This document shows, piece by piece, positions 50,982 through 59,568 of a stretch of DNA of 64,000 nt (within the stretch, counting starts at the first letter, position 1; every line of letters starts with the position of its first letter). The stretch lies in contig NZ_AEDD01000001.1 of assembly GCF_000179615.1 (NCBI RefSeq), forward strand, positions 124,001 to 188,000, written 5' to 3'. Under the pieces are notes generated by a model. It made no database searches and was not told the DNA's origin. It saw only the letters and a program-made list of their open reading frames with translations. The stretch is from Paenibacillus curdlanolyticus YK9 (lineage in GTDB: Bacteria; Bacillota; Bacilli; Paenibacillales; Paenibacillaceae). The translations under genes were made by a program, and so were the position numbers.

Positions 50982-51995
50982 ATGGCTTCCATTACGGACG
51001 TGGCTAAGCATGCAGGCGTCTCGGTCACAACGGTCTCCAAAGTAATAAATAATTACTCGGACGTCAGCGAGAAGACGCGGAAAAAAGTGAATGAATCGAT
51101 TCAACTGCTTCGTTATGAACCGAACGTCGTAGCGCGCGGACTAGTCAAAAGACGTTCCTGGACGATCGGCATTTTGCTGCACAATATTATGACCAATCCG
51201 TTCGTTTCGGAATTAATGGCGGGGATGCAGCAATCGTTATCCAAGAGCGGCTATGATTTGCTTCATTTGACAGCGGACTTCAACGATCCCGAATATTCGG
51301 TTGTGCGCCATTGCTCTAGCCGCAACGTCGACGGAATGGTCGTATTCGGGGTAGGTCGAGACAATAAGATTCCGCTGGACCTCGTCAAAGCAGAATTGCC
51401 AACGATGTTTGTCGACACCGATTTGATCGGCAGGCGCGCAGGATATATAACGGCGGATAATCGAAACGGCATTTTAATGGTAGTGGAGCATCTGTATGAG
51501 CTTGGCCATCGAAAAATTGCATTCGTTTCAGGCTTCATGGGCTACGTTGCGGGTCGAACGCGGTTTGAGGGCTATCAGCAAGGCTTGAAGCAGTTCGATC
51601 TTCCCTACCATTCGAATTATGTGGAGGTTTGCAGCTTCGACAGCATGGGGGGCTACAATGCGATGCAAAATTTGCTTAAGCTGCCGGATCCGCCGACAGC
51701 GGTCGTATGTGCAGCCGATGCGATCGCGATTGGTGTTATGAATGCGATTTCAGACGCGGGGCTGCGTGTGCCAACTGACATTTCGGTTGTCGGTTTTGAT
51801 AACACAGCGTTTGCCTCGATCGTAAAACCGGGGTTGTCTACGGTTAATCAGAACATTTTCTCAATCGGCGAGCGAGTCGTAAATCAATTAATCGAGATGG
51901 TGGAAAACCCGGACCATTCTCCGCCGATCGTCGTGGAGCCCGTCGAGCTAATCCTGCGGGAGTCCACCTGTGCTCCGCGCAGCACAACGCAGTAG
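50982..51995 (+). CDS. LacI-family transcriptional regulator
   Basis: 337-residue repressor. The N-terminal HTH is SITDVAKHAGVSVTTVSKVI with a hinge helix (PNVVARGLVKRR), and a periplasmic-binding-like sensor domain follows (WTIGILLHNIMTNPFVSEL; RNVDGMVVFG; ITADNRNGILMVVEHLYELG; ISVVGFDNTAFAS). AGAGGGG (50967-50973) precedes ATG 50982. It follows the DUF92 gene by 19 bp, so it is likely cotranscribed. The ligand is presumably a sugar; the target genes are not evident. Confidence 0.93.
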   Translation: MASITDVAKHAGVSVTTVSKVINNYSDVSEKTRKKVNESIQLLRYEPNVVARGLVKRRSWTIGILLHNIMTNPFVSELMAGMQQSLSKSGYDLLHLTADFNDPEYSVVRHCSSRNVDGMVVFGVGRDNKIPLDLVKAELPTMFVDTDLIGRRAGYITADNRNGILMVVEHLYELGHRKIAFVSGFMGYVAGRTRFEGYQQGLKQFDLPYHSNYVEVCSFDSMGGYNAMQNLLKLPDPPTAVVCAADAIAIGVMNAISDAGLRVPTDISVVGFDNTAFASIVKPGLSTVNQNIFSIGERVVNQLIEMVENPDHSPPIVVEPVELILRESTCAPRSTTQ

Positions 51996-52025
51996 GAAAC
52001 ATAAAAACGCCGCTATCATAAAAAA

Positions 52026-52070
52026 AGGCTCGCCAGCTTGTCGGTCGACAGGCAAGCGAGCCTATTTATT
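52026..52070. terminator. Terminator between lacI-type gene and pepF
   Basis: AGGCTCGC..GCTTGTCG / CGACAGGC..GCGAGCCT (52026-52063), then ATTTATTT on the + strand; AAAAAAA precedes it, giving Ts on the minus strand. Confidence 0.85.
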
Positions 52071-52085
52071 TGATCGGATCGGCAA

Positions 52086-53876
52086 TTACTTCGTGAGCTG
52101 CTCCATTTGCTCGATGAGCTGCTCAAACACAGCCATCGCTTGCTCAATCGGCTCCGGCGAGGACATATCGACGCCCGCACGCTTGAGGATGTTAATCGAA
52201 TAGTCGCTGCCGCCGCTCTTCAGGAAGCCAAGATAACGCTCGACTGCAGGCGCGCCTTCGTCAAGAATTTGCTTCGCGAAGCTGGTTGCAGCCGAGAAGC
52301 CCGTAGCGTATTTGTATACGTAGAAGCTCGTATAGAAGTGAGGAATGCGTGCCCATTCCACCTCAATGTCCTTATCCACGACCATGCCTTTGCCATAGTA
52401 CAGCACATTCAGGTCATAGTAAATTTTGGACAGATCCTGCGGCGTCAGCGACTCTCCCGCTTCTGTACGCTCGTGTACGATTTTTTCGAATTCCGCGAAC
52501 ATCGTCTGGCGGAATACCGTCGTACGGAACTGATCGGCGTAATAGGTGAGCAGATACATTTTTTCTTTTGGATCGGTCGATTTGTTCAGCATGTGATCCA
52601 TCAGCAGCGCTTCATTCAACGTAGAAGCGACTTCTGCGAGGAAGATCGTATATTGCGCATCACGATAGTTCTGCGAGCTGTCCGAGTAGTAGGAGTGCAG
52701 CGCATGGCCCATCTCGTGCGTCAACGTGAACATGCTGTTCAGGTTGTCTTTATGGTTCAGCAGCACGTAAGGATGCGTGCCGTAAGCGCCCCAGCTGTAA
52801 GCGCCGCTGCGCTTGCCTTCGTTCTCGTACACATCGATCCAACCCTGGTCAAACCCCTCTTGCAGAACGTTAAGATAAGCATCGCCGAGCGGCTTGAGGC
52901 TCTCTTTGACGGTCGTTTTTGCTTGGTCATAGGTAATATCCATCTTAAACTCATCAACGAGAGGAGCGAATAGGTCATACATATGCAGCTCGTCGACGCC
53001 AAGCAGCTTCTTGCGGAGCTCCATATAACGATACATGAGCGGAAGATGCTTATGTATCGTATCGATTAGATTCGTATACACTTCCTTCGGAATGTTATCG
53101 CCGAAGAGCGACATTTCGAGAGCAGAAGGGTATTTGCGAGCGCGGGAATAAAAGACGTTTTTCGTTACGTTAGCATTAAGCGTTGCAGCCATCGTGTTGC
53201 GAAGCTTGCCGTATGTATCGTACATCGCCTTGAAGGCATTGGCGCGAACATCGCGATTTTTGCTCTCCAGGAATTGAATGTATCGGCCTTGCGTCAGCTC
53301 GATTTCTTCGCCTTGCTCATTTTTTACTTTTGGGAATTTCAAGTCCGCATTGCTCAGCATGCTGTAGATCGTATTAGGAGCTTGCGTGACGCTGCCAACC
53401 TGAGCAAGCAGCGCTTCCTCGGCCTTCGACAGCACATGCGCTTTTTGGCGGCGCATTTCCTCCAGCGTCTTCTTGTAAAGCGCGAGATCGCTATTATTAA
53501 TGAGTGCGTCAAGCTGCTCGTCAGAGAGGCTAAGCACCTCAGGCGTCACATACGATAGCGCTTCGCCCGTCTCAACGCTAAGCTTTTTGGTTTTATCGGA
53601 AAGCGCCTGGTAAGTGGGCTCGGCTGTATCCTCATGATGCCGCATGTTCGCATATACATAGAGGCGTTCGACATGCAGCGACAGCTCGTCCTCGAGCTCG
53701 AAGCAAGCTTTGAGCTGGGCAGGGTCAGCCAGTTTGCCCTCATAGGCTGCCGCTTGCTTGATTTGCTCTTTAGCAAGGGCATATTCACGGTCCCAGGAAG
53801 CTTGATCGCCGAACAGATCCTCCAACTTCCAGTGGTGTTCAGCAGCGGTTTCAGAACGTTTCGGTACGCTTGTCAT
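52086..53876 (-). CDS. pepF: Oligoendopeptidase F
   Basis: 596-residue M3B zinc metallopeptidase that degrades short peptides in the cytoplasm. The zinc site is TLTHEMGHALHSYYS (HExxH-type HEMGH), with the third ligand Glu in AEVASTLNEALLMDHML. Residues 1-596 cover the whole family length starting VPKRSETAAEHHWKLEDLFG. AGGAGG lies 7-8 nt before ATG 53876. The frame stays open to 54062 and includes an upstream signal-peptide-like segment (see findings), so a longer secreted form is conceivable. Confidence 0.94.
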   Translation of the reverse strand: MTSVPKRSETAAEHHWKLEDLFGDQASWDREYALAKEQIKQAAAYEGKLADPAQLKACFELEDELSLHVERLYVYANMRHHEDTAEPTYQALSDKTKKLSVETGEALSYVTPEVLSLSDEQLDALINNSDLALYKKTLEEMRRQKAHVLSKAEEALLAQVGSVTQAPNTIYSMLSNADLKFPKVKNEQGEEIELTQGRYIQFLESKNRDVRANAFKAMYDTYGKLRNTMAATLNANVTKNVFYSRARKYPSALEMSLFGDNIPKEVYTNLIDTIHKHLPLMYRYMELRKKLLGVDELHMYDLFAPLVDEFKMDITYDQAKTTVKESLKPLGDAYLNVLQEGFDQGWIDVYENEGKRSGAYSWGAYGTHPYVLLNHKDNLNSMFTLTHEMGHALHSYYSDSSQNYRDAQYTIFLAEVASTLNEALLMDHMLNKSTDPKEKMYLLTYYADQFRTTVFRQTMFAEFEKIVHERTEAGESLTPQDLSKIYYDLNVLYYGKGMVVDKDIEVEWARIPHFYTSFYVYKYATGFSAATSFAKQILDEGAPAVERYLGFLKSGGSDYSINILKRAGVDMSSPEPIEQAMAVFEQLIEQMEQLTK

Positions 53877-54117
53877 CTTATTCCTCCTAGAATGAGAATT
53901 CGGTTGTATTTTTTCAGATCCGAGTTGCCTGACATAGGATAATGGTGCCTGAGCGTGGACATTAGGCGCGGAATCGCCAAGGAGAGCAGTCGGCAGCAGC
54001 AGGACAGGCAGTAGAGCGGAATACCATTTCATCGGCACACACCTCGCAGCACAATTTGCCACTAGTATGCCGGTATAGGCGGGGGCATATCCGTCTAAGA
54101 CGGAATGCCCTGCCGGG

Positions 54118-54297
54118 TTAGCTGCCCATGGTTGTCAGGCTGTAGACGATGAGAAAAAAAGCAAACAAAATGAAGACGATAGCAGAAAGCGCAAGCGGGC
54201 GCCGCAGCGAAGCGGGCATGTTGTTCCGATTCATGAGAATAACGCCGCCTAACACGAATGCCGCAATGATGAAAATAAGCGTTGCCTTCGGATCCAT
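54118..54297 (-). CDS. Small membrane protein (59 aa)
   Basis: From ATG 54297 to TAA 54118-54120. The 59-residue product has two transmembrane helices (ATLIFIIAAFVLGGVILM; ALSAIVFILFAFFLIVYSL) joined by a basic loop (NRNNMPASLRRP). AGAGGAT lies about 10 nt upstream on the minus strand. No family is recognised. Composition and coding match the surroundings, so it is likely real. Confidence 0.65.
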   Translation of the reverse strand: MDPKATLIFIIAAFVLGGVILMNRNNMPASLRRPLALSAIVFILFAFFLIVYSLTTMGS

Positions 54298-54405
54298 GAA
54301 CGATCTTATCCTCTCGTAGTGACTAGTATGCGGATGCTGTATTCGATATGTTCGCCATTCACATGGAATATCCTTCCGTATGGTTTTCGGCGAAAGGGGA
54401 GGAGG

Positions 54406-54639
54406 CTATACCTCTTTGAAAGCCGCCATAATCGTTGCCAGTTCTTCTTCGCGGCCAACGAAGTCGCTTGGGCGGAAGCGATTCTCTGCCCAATGCAGCA
54501 TTTCGGGACGGCTGACGAAAGTGTGGCACTCTTCGCCCCATTGATCCGAAATTTCACGGACGATTAGCGTTTTGCCTTGCACCTCGACGGTGAGCATGTT
54601 GTATTTGTCGGTTTTGTAAATCTGATGTTTCTTGAACAT
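54406..54639 (-). CDS. Hypothetical small protein
   Basis: 77-residue, acidic-ended soluble protein (MFKKHQIYKTDKYNMLTVEV; VREISDQWGEECHTFVSRPE; FRPSDFVGREEELATIMAAF). GAGAGGGGC about 7 nt before ATG 54639 supports this start over a longer frame reaching 54699. No domain is recognised. It lies between two minus/plus junctions and is probably monocistronic or shares a transcript with the 59-residue membrane protein. Confidence 0.7.
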   Translation of the reverse strand: MFKKHQIYKTDKYNMLTVEVQGKTLIVREISDQWGEECHTFVSRPEMLHWAENRFRPSDFVGREEELATIMAAFKEV

Positions 54640-54802
54640 GGGATATGCCCCTCTCAAAGGTTTGCATTCATCATAGCCAATGAATGGGGTGGAAATCAAC
54701 CTTAGTTAGTGGTAGGATTAGGTATCCGGAATCCATGCGGCGGCTTGACCGACCGGTGCCGGACCAGTTGAGCATGAGAAGAAGAGAAGGAGACGAGTAG
54801 AG

Positions 54803-55513
54803 ATGAGCGTAAACAAGAGGGACGTATATGAGCAGGTTGGCGTTGCAGCCACTTGCCGAGGGTTTGAAGAATACAAGCGCATGTTTGTGCTGCCGGACCA
54901 GCTTGAGCATTCACGCATTCTTGATATTGCGGGCGGCGCATCTTCTTTCACGGCGGATTGCCGATCGAGAGGCATTGACGCCATTGCGGTTGATCCTAGA
55001 TATGCATTAGAGCCAGAGCTCATGCTTGCGGACGGGAAGCAAGAGATTGAGACTTCCACCGAGAAGCTGCGTGCGTTAGCCCATCGATTCGACTGGACTT
55101 TTTATGGCAATATTGATCTGCATCGGGAAGGACGATTGCGTTCCTTCGACAAGTTTGCTGCAGATTATGCGTCATCCACGGCCAAGGGCCATTATATAGC
55201 GGGATCGCTTCCGGAGCTTCCATTTGAAAGCGGGACCTTCGATCTTGTGTTGTGCAGTCATTTCTTATTTTTATATGCCGAGCAGTTTGATGCGAGCTTT
55301 CACGAGCGTGCCGTGCTCGAAATGATGAGATTATGCCGTCCTGGCAGCGGCCAAGTCCGCATTTATCCGCTTATGTCGCTGCGGTGGGAGCCGTATGCGC
55401 ATATGGATAGATTGCTGGAGACTATCCGCCGAGCAGGAGGCAGGCCGCGTTTTGAGCGTTCCCAGCTGCCGTTTATGCCGGGATCAGAGGACCTGCTCGT
55501 CGTCGAAGTTTAA
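54803..55513 (+). CDS. SAM-dependent class I methyltransferase
   Basis: 236-residue methyltransferase. The SAM loop is HSRILDIAGGASSFTADCRS, followed by RGIDAIAVDPRYALEPELML (acidic loop) and a motif IV-like GTFDLVLCSHFLFLYAEQFD. The C-terminal MSLRWEPYAHMDRLLETI completes the Rossmann fold. AGAAGGAGAC precedes the ATG. Substrate unknown. The cold-shock gene promoter overlaps its stop codon region. Confidence 0.85.
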   Translation: MSVNKRDVYEQVGVAATCRGFEEYKRMFVLPDQLEHSRILDIAGGASSFTADCRSRGIDAIAVDPRYALEPELMLADGKQEIETSTEKLRALAHRFDWTFYGNIDLHREGRLRSFDKFAADYASSTAKGHYIAGSLPELPFESGTFDLVLCSHFLFLYAEQFDASFHERAVLEMMRLCRPGSGQVRIYPLMSLRWEPYAHMDRLLETIRRAGGRPRFERSQLPFMPGSEDLLVVEV

Positions 55514-55542
55514 TTGCAATTTTTATAGGGCGCGTGTATAAT
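55514..55542 (+). promoter_or_regulatory. Strong promoter of the cold-shock gene
   Basis: TTGCAA (55514-55519), 17-bp spacer, TATAAT (55537-55542). The predicted transcript starts near 55549, so the leader is only about 40 nt. It contains the palindrome CGCCGTATACGGCG (about 55553-55566) before AGGAGG. Confidence 0.8.
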
Positions 55543-55587
55543 AAGTGTATTCGCCGTATACGGCGATAAGCTTAGGAGGTTGTTTAC

Positions 55588-55785
55588 ATGAAAGGCACAG
55601 TAAAATGGTTTAACGCAGAAAAAGGCTATGGCTTCATTCAAGTAGAGAACGGTGAAGACGTATTCGTACACTTCTCCGCGATCACAGGCGAAGGCTTCAA
55701 AACGCTTGAAGAAGGTCAAGCAGTAGAATTCGACATTACCGACGGTAACCGCGGTCCCCAAGCAGCTAACGTCATTAAATTATAA
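55588..55785 (+). CDS. Cold-shock protein (CspB/CspD type)
   Basis: 65-residue OB-fold nucleic-acid-binding protein acting as RNA chaperone. RNP1 (KGYGFIQV) and RNP2 (DVFVHFSAI) are intact, starting [27 protein letters not shown] precedes the ATG. It is monocistronic with a strong promoter and terminator, as expected for an abundant protein. Confidence 0.97.
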   Translation: MKGTVKWFNAEKGYGFIQVENGEDVFVHFSAITGEGFKTLEEGQAVEFDITDGNRGPQAANVIKL

Positions 55786-55822
55786 GATAAAAGCTTATAA
55801 TAGATGCCCTAGCACGACGAAG

Positions 55823-55854
55823 AGGCTCTCTGCTCAAGCAGAGGGCCTTTTTCT
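55823..55854 (+). terminator. Cold-shock gene terminator
   Basis: AGGCTCTCTGCT/AGCAGAGGGCCT with a 2-4 base loop, then TTTTCTT. Confidence 0.9.
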
Positions 55855-55903
55855 TACCTCTACTCATCATGCACCTATTCCATGAAGCGAAGGAGCACTG
55901 CAC

Positions 55904-56698
55904 ATGAATGCCAATATCTATCTATGGCCGGAAGGCGCGCCGTATGCGGCTGGAGAGCAGGAGCAGGATCGTCCGCATTTGATTCCTTACCTGTTGCATT
56001 CGGAGAAATCGGTTAGCGCTGTCATTGTATGCCCAGGCGGCGGTTACGAGTTTCTTGCCGATCACGAGGGAGGGCCAATTGCACAGTGGCTGAACGAGAA
56101 TGGGATCGCGGCATTCGTGCTGAAGTACCGGGTTGCTCCGTACAAGCATCCCGTGCCTCTGATGGATGTGCAGCGTGCAATCCGGCTCGTGCGGCTCAGG
56201 GCAGCAGAGTGGAACATTGATGCGAGCCATATCGGGATTCTCGGTTTTTCTGCTGGCGGGCATTTGGCATCGACGGCGGCGACCCATTTCGATGACGGGC
56301 AAGCTGAAGCGGCAGATCCGGCGGAACGGCTATCGTGCCGGCCCGATGTGGCGGTGGTTTGTTATCCGGTTATTTCGATGGGCGAGTTCCGGCATAATGG
56401 ATCACGGGAGAATCTGCTAGGACACAACCCGACCGAGGCCGAAATAGCGCTGCTGTCCAATGAGCTGCAGGTAACGCCTTCAACGCCGCCGGCTTTCATC
56501 TGGCATACGATGGAGGATGATATCGTGCCTGTCGAAAATGCGCTATTGTTCGCAAGCGCGCTGCGCCGTAACGGCGTGCCATTCGAGCTTCATGTTTATG
56601 AGCGCGAAGGCCATGGGATGGGGCTAGCCGAATGGGAGCCATCTGCGCGGACATGGCCGAATTTATGTGCGGAGTGGCTAAGGAAGCAAGGGTTCTAG
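55904..56698 (+). CDS. Alpha/beta-hydrolase, acetyl-xylan-esterase-like
   Basis: 264-residue cytoplasmic esterase of the BD-FAE/Axe-type alpha/beta hydrolases. The oxyanion region is VIVCPGGGYEFLADHEG, the nucleophile elbow GILGFSAGGHLAS (GxSxG), the acid Asp in HTMEDDIVPVENAL and the His in YEREGHGMGL. GAAGGAGC precedes the ATG. It probably removes acetyl groups from oligosaccharides. No carbohydrate operon adjoins it. Confidence 0.9.
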   Translation: MNANIYLWPEGAPYAAGEQEQDRPHLIPYLLHSEKSVSAVIVCPGGGYEFLADHEGGPIAQWLNENGIAAFVLKYRVAPYKHPVPLMDVQRAIRLVRLRAAEWNIDASHIGILGFSAGGHLASTAATHFDDGQAEAADPAERLSCRPDVAVVCYPVISMGEFRHNGSRENLLGHNPTEAEIALLSNELQVTPSTPPAFIWHTMEDDIVPVENALLFASALRRNGVPFELHVYEREGHGMGLAEWEPSARTWPNLCAEWLRKQGF

Positions 56699-56706
56699 CG
56701 GAGAAC

Positions 56707-56766
56707 AAAAAAGCCGTCTATCGATTGAACGATTGCAAGGCGTTCAATCGATAGACGGCTTTTTTG
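56707..56766. terminator. Long bidirectional terminator
   Basis: Perfect 25-bp stem, AAAAAAGCCGTCTATCGATT at its start (56707-) and its complement ending TTTTTT (to 56765), with a 9-base loop. Confidence 0.95.
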
Positions 56767-56769
56767 CAT

Positions 56770-57960
56770 TCATGTGGCCTGACGCCGTTCAGAGAGATGC
56801 TTGCTCAGGAAGCCGACAGCGGCTATACATGCTAATCCGGCAGCAAGCAGATAAAAAGCTTCACGGCCCATGTGGCCGTAAACATATCCGCCGAAGAGTC
56901 CGCTAATCGCGCCGGAAATGCCGTTCCAGACGACAGCGAATACGGCTTGTCCAGACGACCGGAAGTCATCTGGTATCAGATGCGAGATATAGCGCAGCGA
57001 AGTCGTAAAGAAGATGCCGAACGTCACGCTATGCATCAGCTGCGTAACAACGACCATCCAAGGCTCAGTCATCTCAGCGACGAGCAGGAGCCGGATCGCA
57101 TAGAGGGCGCTTGCGATAAACAAGAGCGGCAGCTCCTTGAATTTGTGGCCGTATTTGCCCAGTAAGAAGAAAATCGGAATCTCACTGCAAGCCGACAGCA
57201 TCCAAGCTAGCCCGACTAACGAATCGCTGGCGCCCATATGCCGCAGCGTAACCGCGAGAAAGCCTTCGTACATTCGATGAGCGGTCGAAATGATAAGCAG
57301 GATGGCGAAGAAGGAGACGACCTCCGGCTTGCGAAGCAGATGGAAGAAGCCGGAGAAGTTCATTTTCTTCACGGCCCCTTGATAGTCGCGAAGCAAGAAG
57401 GTCAACGCTAACGTAATACCGATTGTACATAGAGCTAGCGGAATCGTATAGCCGGAACCGACTTGCTTGAGCAATAAGCCGAACGCATATGCAGACAATG
57501 CAAAGCCAAGCGATCCAAATACCCGAATGTGGGCGTAGGGCCTGCCTGTATAGCTGCTCGACAACAGAATTAAGCTGTCGCTGAGCGGATTAATGGGCGT
57601 CTGGAAAAAATAAAAGCCGACCATAACCAAGCAGGTAAGCACAAAGGTGTGGAAGGGAAACAACAGCGACACCATGACCAATTGGCCAAACAGCAGCACG
57701 TGGAGCAGCTTTTTGATCGTCCGGTATTTGTCGCTGGCTATCCCCATAATCAAGTTCGCTACGATAGAAATGAGCGGGCCTGTTGAATAGATGACGCCGA
57801 TCTGCTGCTCGGAAAAGCCTTTGTCGAGAAAATATAAAGGAAAATAGGAAACGGTGAGCGCTTGTGTAGCATAGGCGCCAAAGCTAAATGCCCGCAAGGC
57901 GGTCGTTTCTTTAGCTGATGATCGCTTAGGGTGTGCGGCCGCATAAGATGTAGGTTCCAT
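56770..57960 (-). CDS. MFS transporter (MFS_1_like, nucleoside/sugar symporter type)
   Basis: 396-residue 12-helix permease. It has FSFGAYATQALTVSYFPLYF in helix 1, FSEQQIGVIYSTGPLISIVA, and FGSLGFALSAYAFGLLLKQ, typical of the MFS_1_like/LacY-related group (YwbF, HcaT). AAGGAGTGAG about 10 nt before ATG 57960 supports this start over a longer frame to 58038. Substrate unknown. Single gene, sharing the long terminator with the esterase gene. Confidence 0.88.
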   Translation of the reverse strand: MEPTSYAAAHPKRSSAKETTALRAFSFGAYATQALTVSYFPLYFLDKGFSEQQIGVIYSTGPLISIVANLIMGIASDKYRTIKKLLHVLLFGQLVMVSLLFPFHTFVLTCLVMVGFYFFQTPINPLSDSLILLSSSYTGRPYAHIRVFGSLGFALSAYAFGLLLKQVGSGYTIPLALCTIGITLALTFLLRDYQGAVKKMNFSGFFHLLRKPEVVSFFAILLIISTAHRMYEGFLAVTLRHMGASDSLVGLAWMLSACSEIPIFFLLGKYGHKFKELPLLFIASALYAIRLLLVAEMTEPWMVVVTQLMHSVTFGIFFTTSLRYISHLIPDDFRSSGQAVFAVVWNGISGAISGLFGGYVYGHMGREAFYLLAAGLACIAAVGFLSKHLSERRQAT

Positions 57961-58126
57961 GATGTACTCACTCCTTGATGTAGAGGGCGAGCGGCGTCCC
58001 CCGCTCTGCGCATGTCCTTCACAGTATACCACGGTCATTCGGGTGGGAGGGGAGTATTTTCTGAACCGTGCAAGGCTGGATTTATAGACCGTAAAATGTT
58101 AAATTAGGAATGGAGGATTGCGAAGA

Positions 58127-58444
58127 ATGACGAAATATCAGTTCGTTTGGAATGACCGTCTGGGCATCTCGCTGCCGACGCTTGAACTGCAATGGGACGA
58201 CTACACGGATGCTGAGCGTCTGGCTATCGTCGAGCAGTGGGAGACGATCAGAGGGGCGATCCCGGATCGGATAATAGCCCTCGAGCAGCTCATCCGCGTA
58301 CAGCAGGCACGGCTATACGATGAAGAGGATTTTGAGGCCAGCTGTTTGCTGAATTTTGATATTGCAGAGCTCGCAAGCCAGATTAACGATTTACATATTT
58401 GGTACCGCATCAATCAAGAGATTGAATCGCGGCGTCATTCCTGA
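58127..58444 (+). CDS. Hypothetical protein (105 aa)
   Basis: 105-residue acidic helical protein without a recognised domain: MTKYQFVWNDRLGISLPTLE, DYTDAERLAIVEQWETIRGA, FDIAELASQINDLHIWYRIN. It looks like a conserved small protein of Paenibacillaceae (impression, not a search). GGAGG precedes ATG 58127 by 10 nt. Its stop is 33 bp from ytpB and on the same strand, so it is probably the first gene of a ytpB-pfkA run. Confidence 0.7.
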   Translation: MTKYQFVWNDRLGISLPTLELQWDDYTDAERLAIVEQWETIRGAIPDRIIALEQLIRVQQARLYDEEDFEASCLLNFDIAELASQINDLHIWYRINQEIESRRHS

Positions 58445-58477
58445 CGGATCGGACACAAAGGAGGCGCCAATCTCAAA

Positions 58478-59545
58478 ATGGGTACAACGATGATGCCGAC
58501 TGGAGCATTGCGAATGATGTATCGCGTATACAGATTCGTGCTGCCCGAGGTGCGCAAGGAGCTTGCCGTTTGGCGTCAGCATGCGGCGGGCATTCCGGAT
58601 CCGGAGTTGCGCGCGCAGGCGCTTGCCAGCCTGGCAACCAAGCAGTTTCACTGCGAAGGGGGAGCGGTTTACGCCGCTGCGAATCCAGCCTATAGGCATG
58701 TCTTGATACCATTAATTGTAGCGCTTCAGACCATTAGCGATTACTTGGACAACCTATGCGATCGAAGCACATCGCTAGATCCGGACGATTTTCGGCTGCT
58801 GCATCAGTCGATGCTTGATGCGATTGATCCACGCGCAACTGCGCGCGATTATTATGAGCGCCGTGTCGAACGGGACGATGGAGGGTATCTGCAAAGGCTG
58901 GTGTTCACCTGTCAGCAAGCTGTGGAGCAGCTGCCATCCTTCGCATCCGTCCAGCCTTATGTTACGGAGCTTGTCCGTCTTTATTGCGATCTTCAAGTGT
59001 ATAAGCATATTCGAATCGAGCAGCGAGGACCCGAACTCCTTGCATGGCGCGAACGCTACGGCGATCTGGCGCCTCACTTGCAATGGAACGAGTTTGCGGC
59101 TGCAACGGGATCAACGCTTGGCATGTTCATGCTGTTCGTAGCGGCAGCTGAGGACGGTTTGACTTCCGGCGAAGCGAAGCAGGTTCGGGATAGTTATTTC
59201 CCGCATGTATGCGGATTGCATATTATGCTTGATTATTTGATCGATCAAGAGGAAGATCTGGCAGGCGGAGACTTGAACTTCTGTAACTATTACGCTGATC
59301 AAGAAACGCTTACGAACCGAATTGGCCTCATGGCCGATCAGGCTCGCGAAGATGTGCGACGATTGCCGGACGCGAAGTTCCATCGTTTGGTCATTGAGGG
59401 GCTGTTGGCGTTGTATTTGTCCGATCCGAAGGTTAGAAGCCAGCGTGACGTCAGGCGAATAGCGCGGCGGCTCATGCGTCGCAGCCCGTTGTCACGATTG
59501 TTTTTTTATTGGAACAGCATCTGGATTAGAGCAAGGCAAGCATAA
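58478..59545 (+). CDS. ytpB: Tetraprenyl-beta-curcumene synthase (DUF2600)
   Basis: 355-residue large terpene synthase that cyclises tetraprenyl diphosphate to tetraprenyl-beta-curcumene, as in B. subtilis YtpB. It lacks classical DDxxD but has the family motif QTISDYLDNLCDRS, followed by YYERRVERDDGGYLQRLVFT and HIMLDYLIDQEEDLAGGDLN. Length fits the family (about 360). AAAGGAGGCG lies upstream. pfkA follows 23 bp later. A partner squalene-hopene-type cyclase (SqhC) is not in the window. Confidence 0.92.
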   Translation: MGTTMMPTGALRMMYRVYRFVLPEVRKELAVWRQHAAGIPDPELRAQALASLATKQFHCEGGAVYAAANPAYRHVLIPLIVALQTISDYLDNLCDRSTSLDPDDFRLLHQSMLDAIDPRATARDYYERRVERDDGGYLQRLVFTCQQAVEQLPSFASVQPYVTELVRLYCDLQVYKHIRIEQRGPELLAWRERYGDLAPHLQWNEFAAATGSTLGMFMLFVAAAEDGLTSGEAKQVRDSYFPHVCGLHIMLDYLIDQEEDLAGGDLNFCNYYADQETLTNRIGLMADQAREDVRRLPDAKFHRLVIEGLLALYLSDPKVRSQRDVRRIARRLMRRSPLSRLFFYWNSIWIRARQA

Positions 59546-59568
59546 GACATCGATAGGGGGATACGAAT

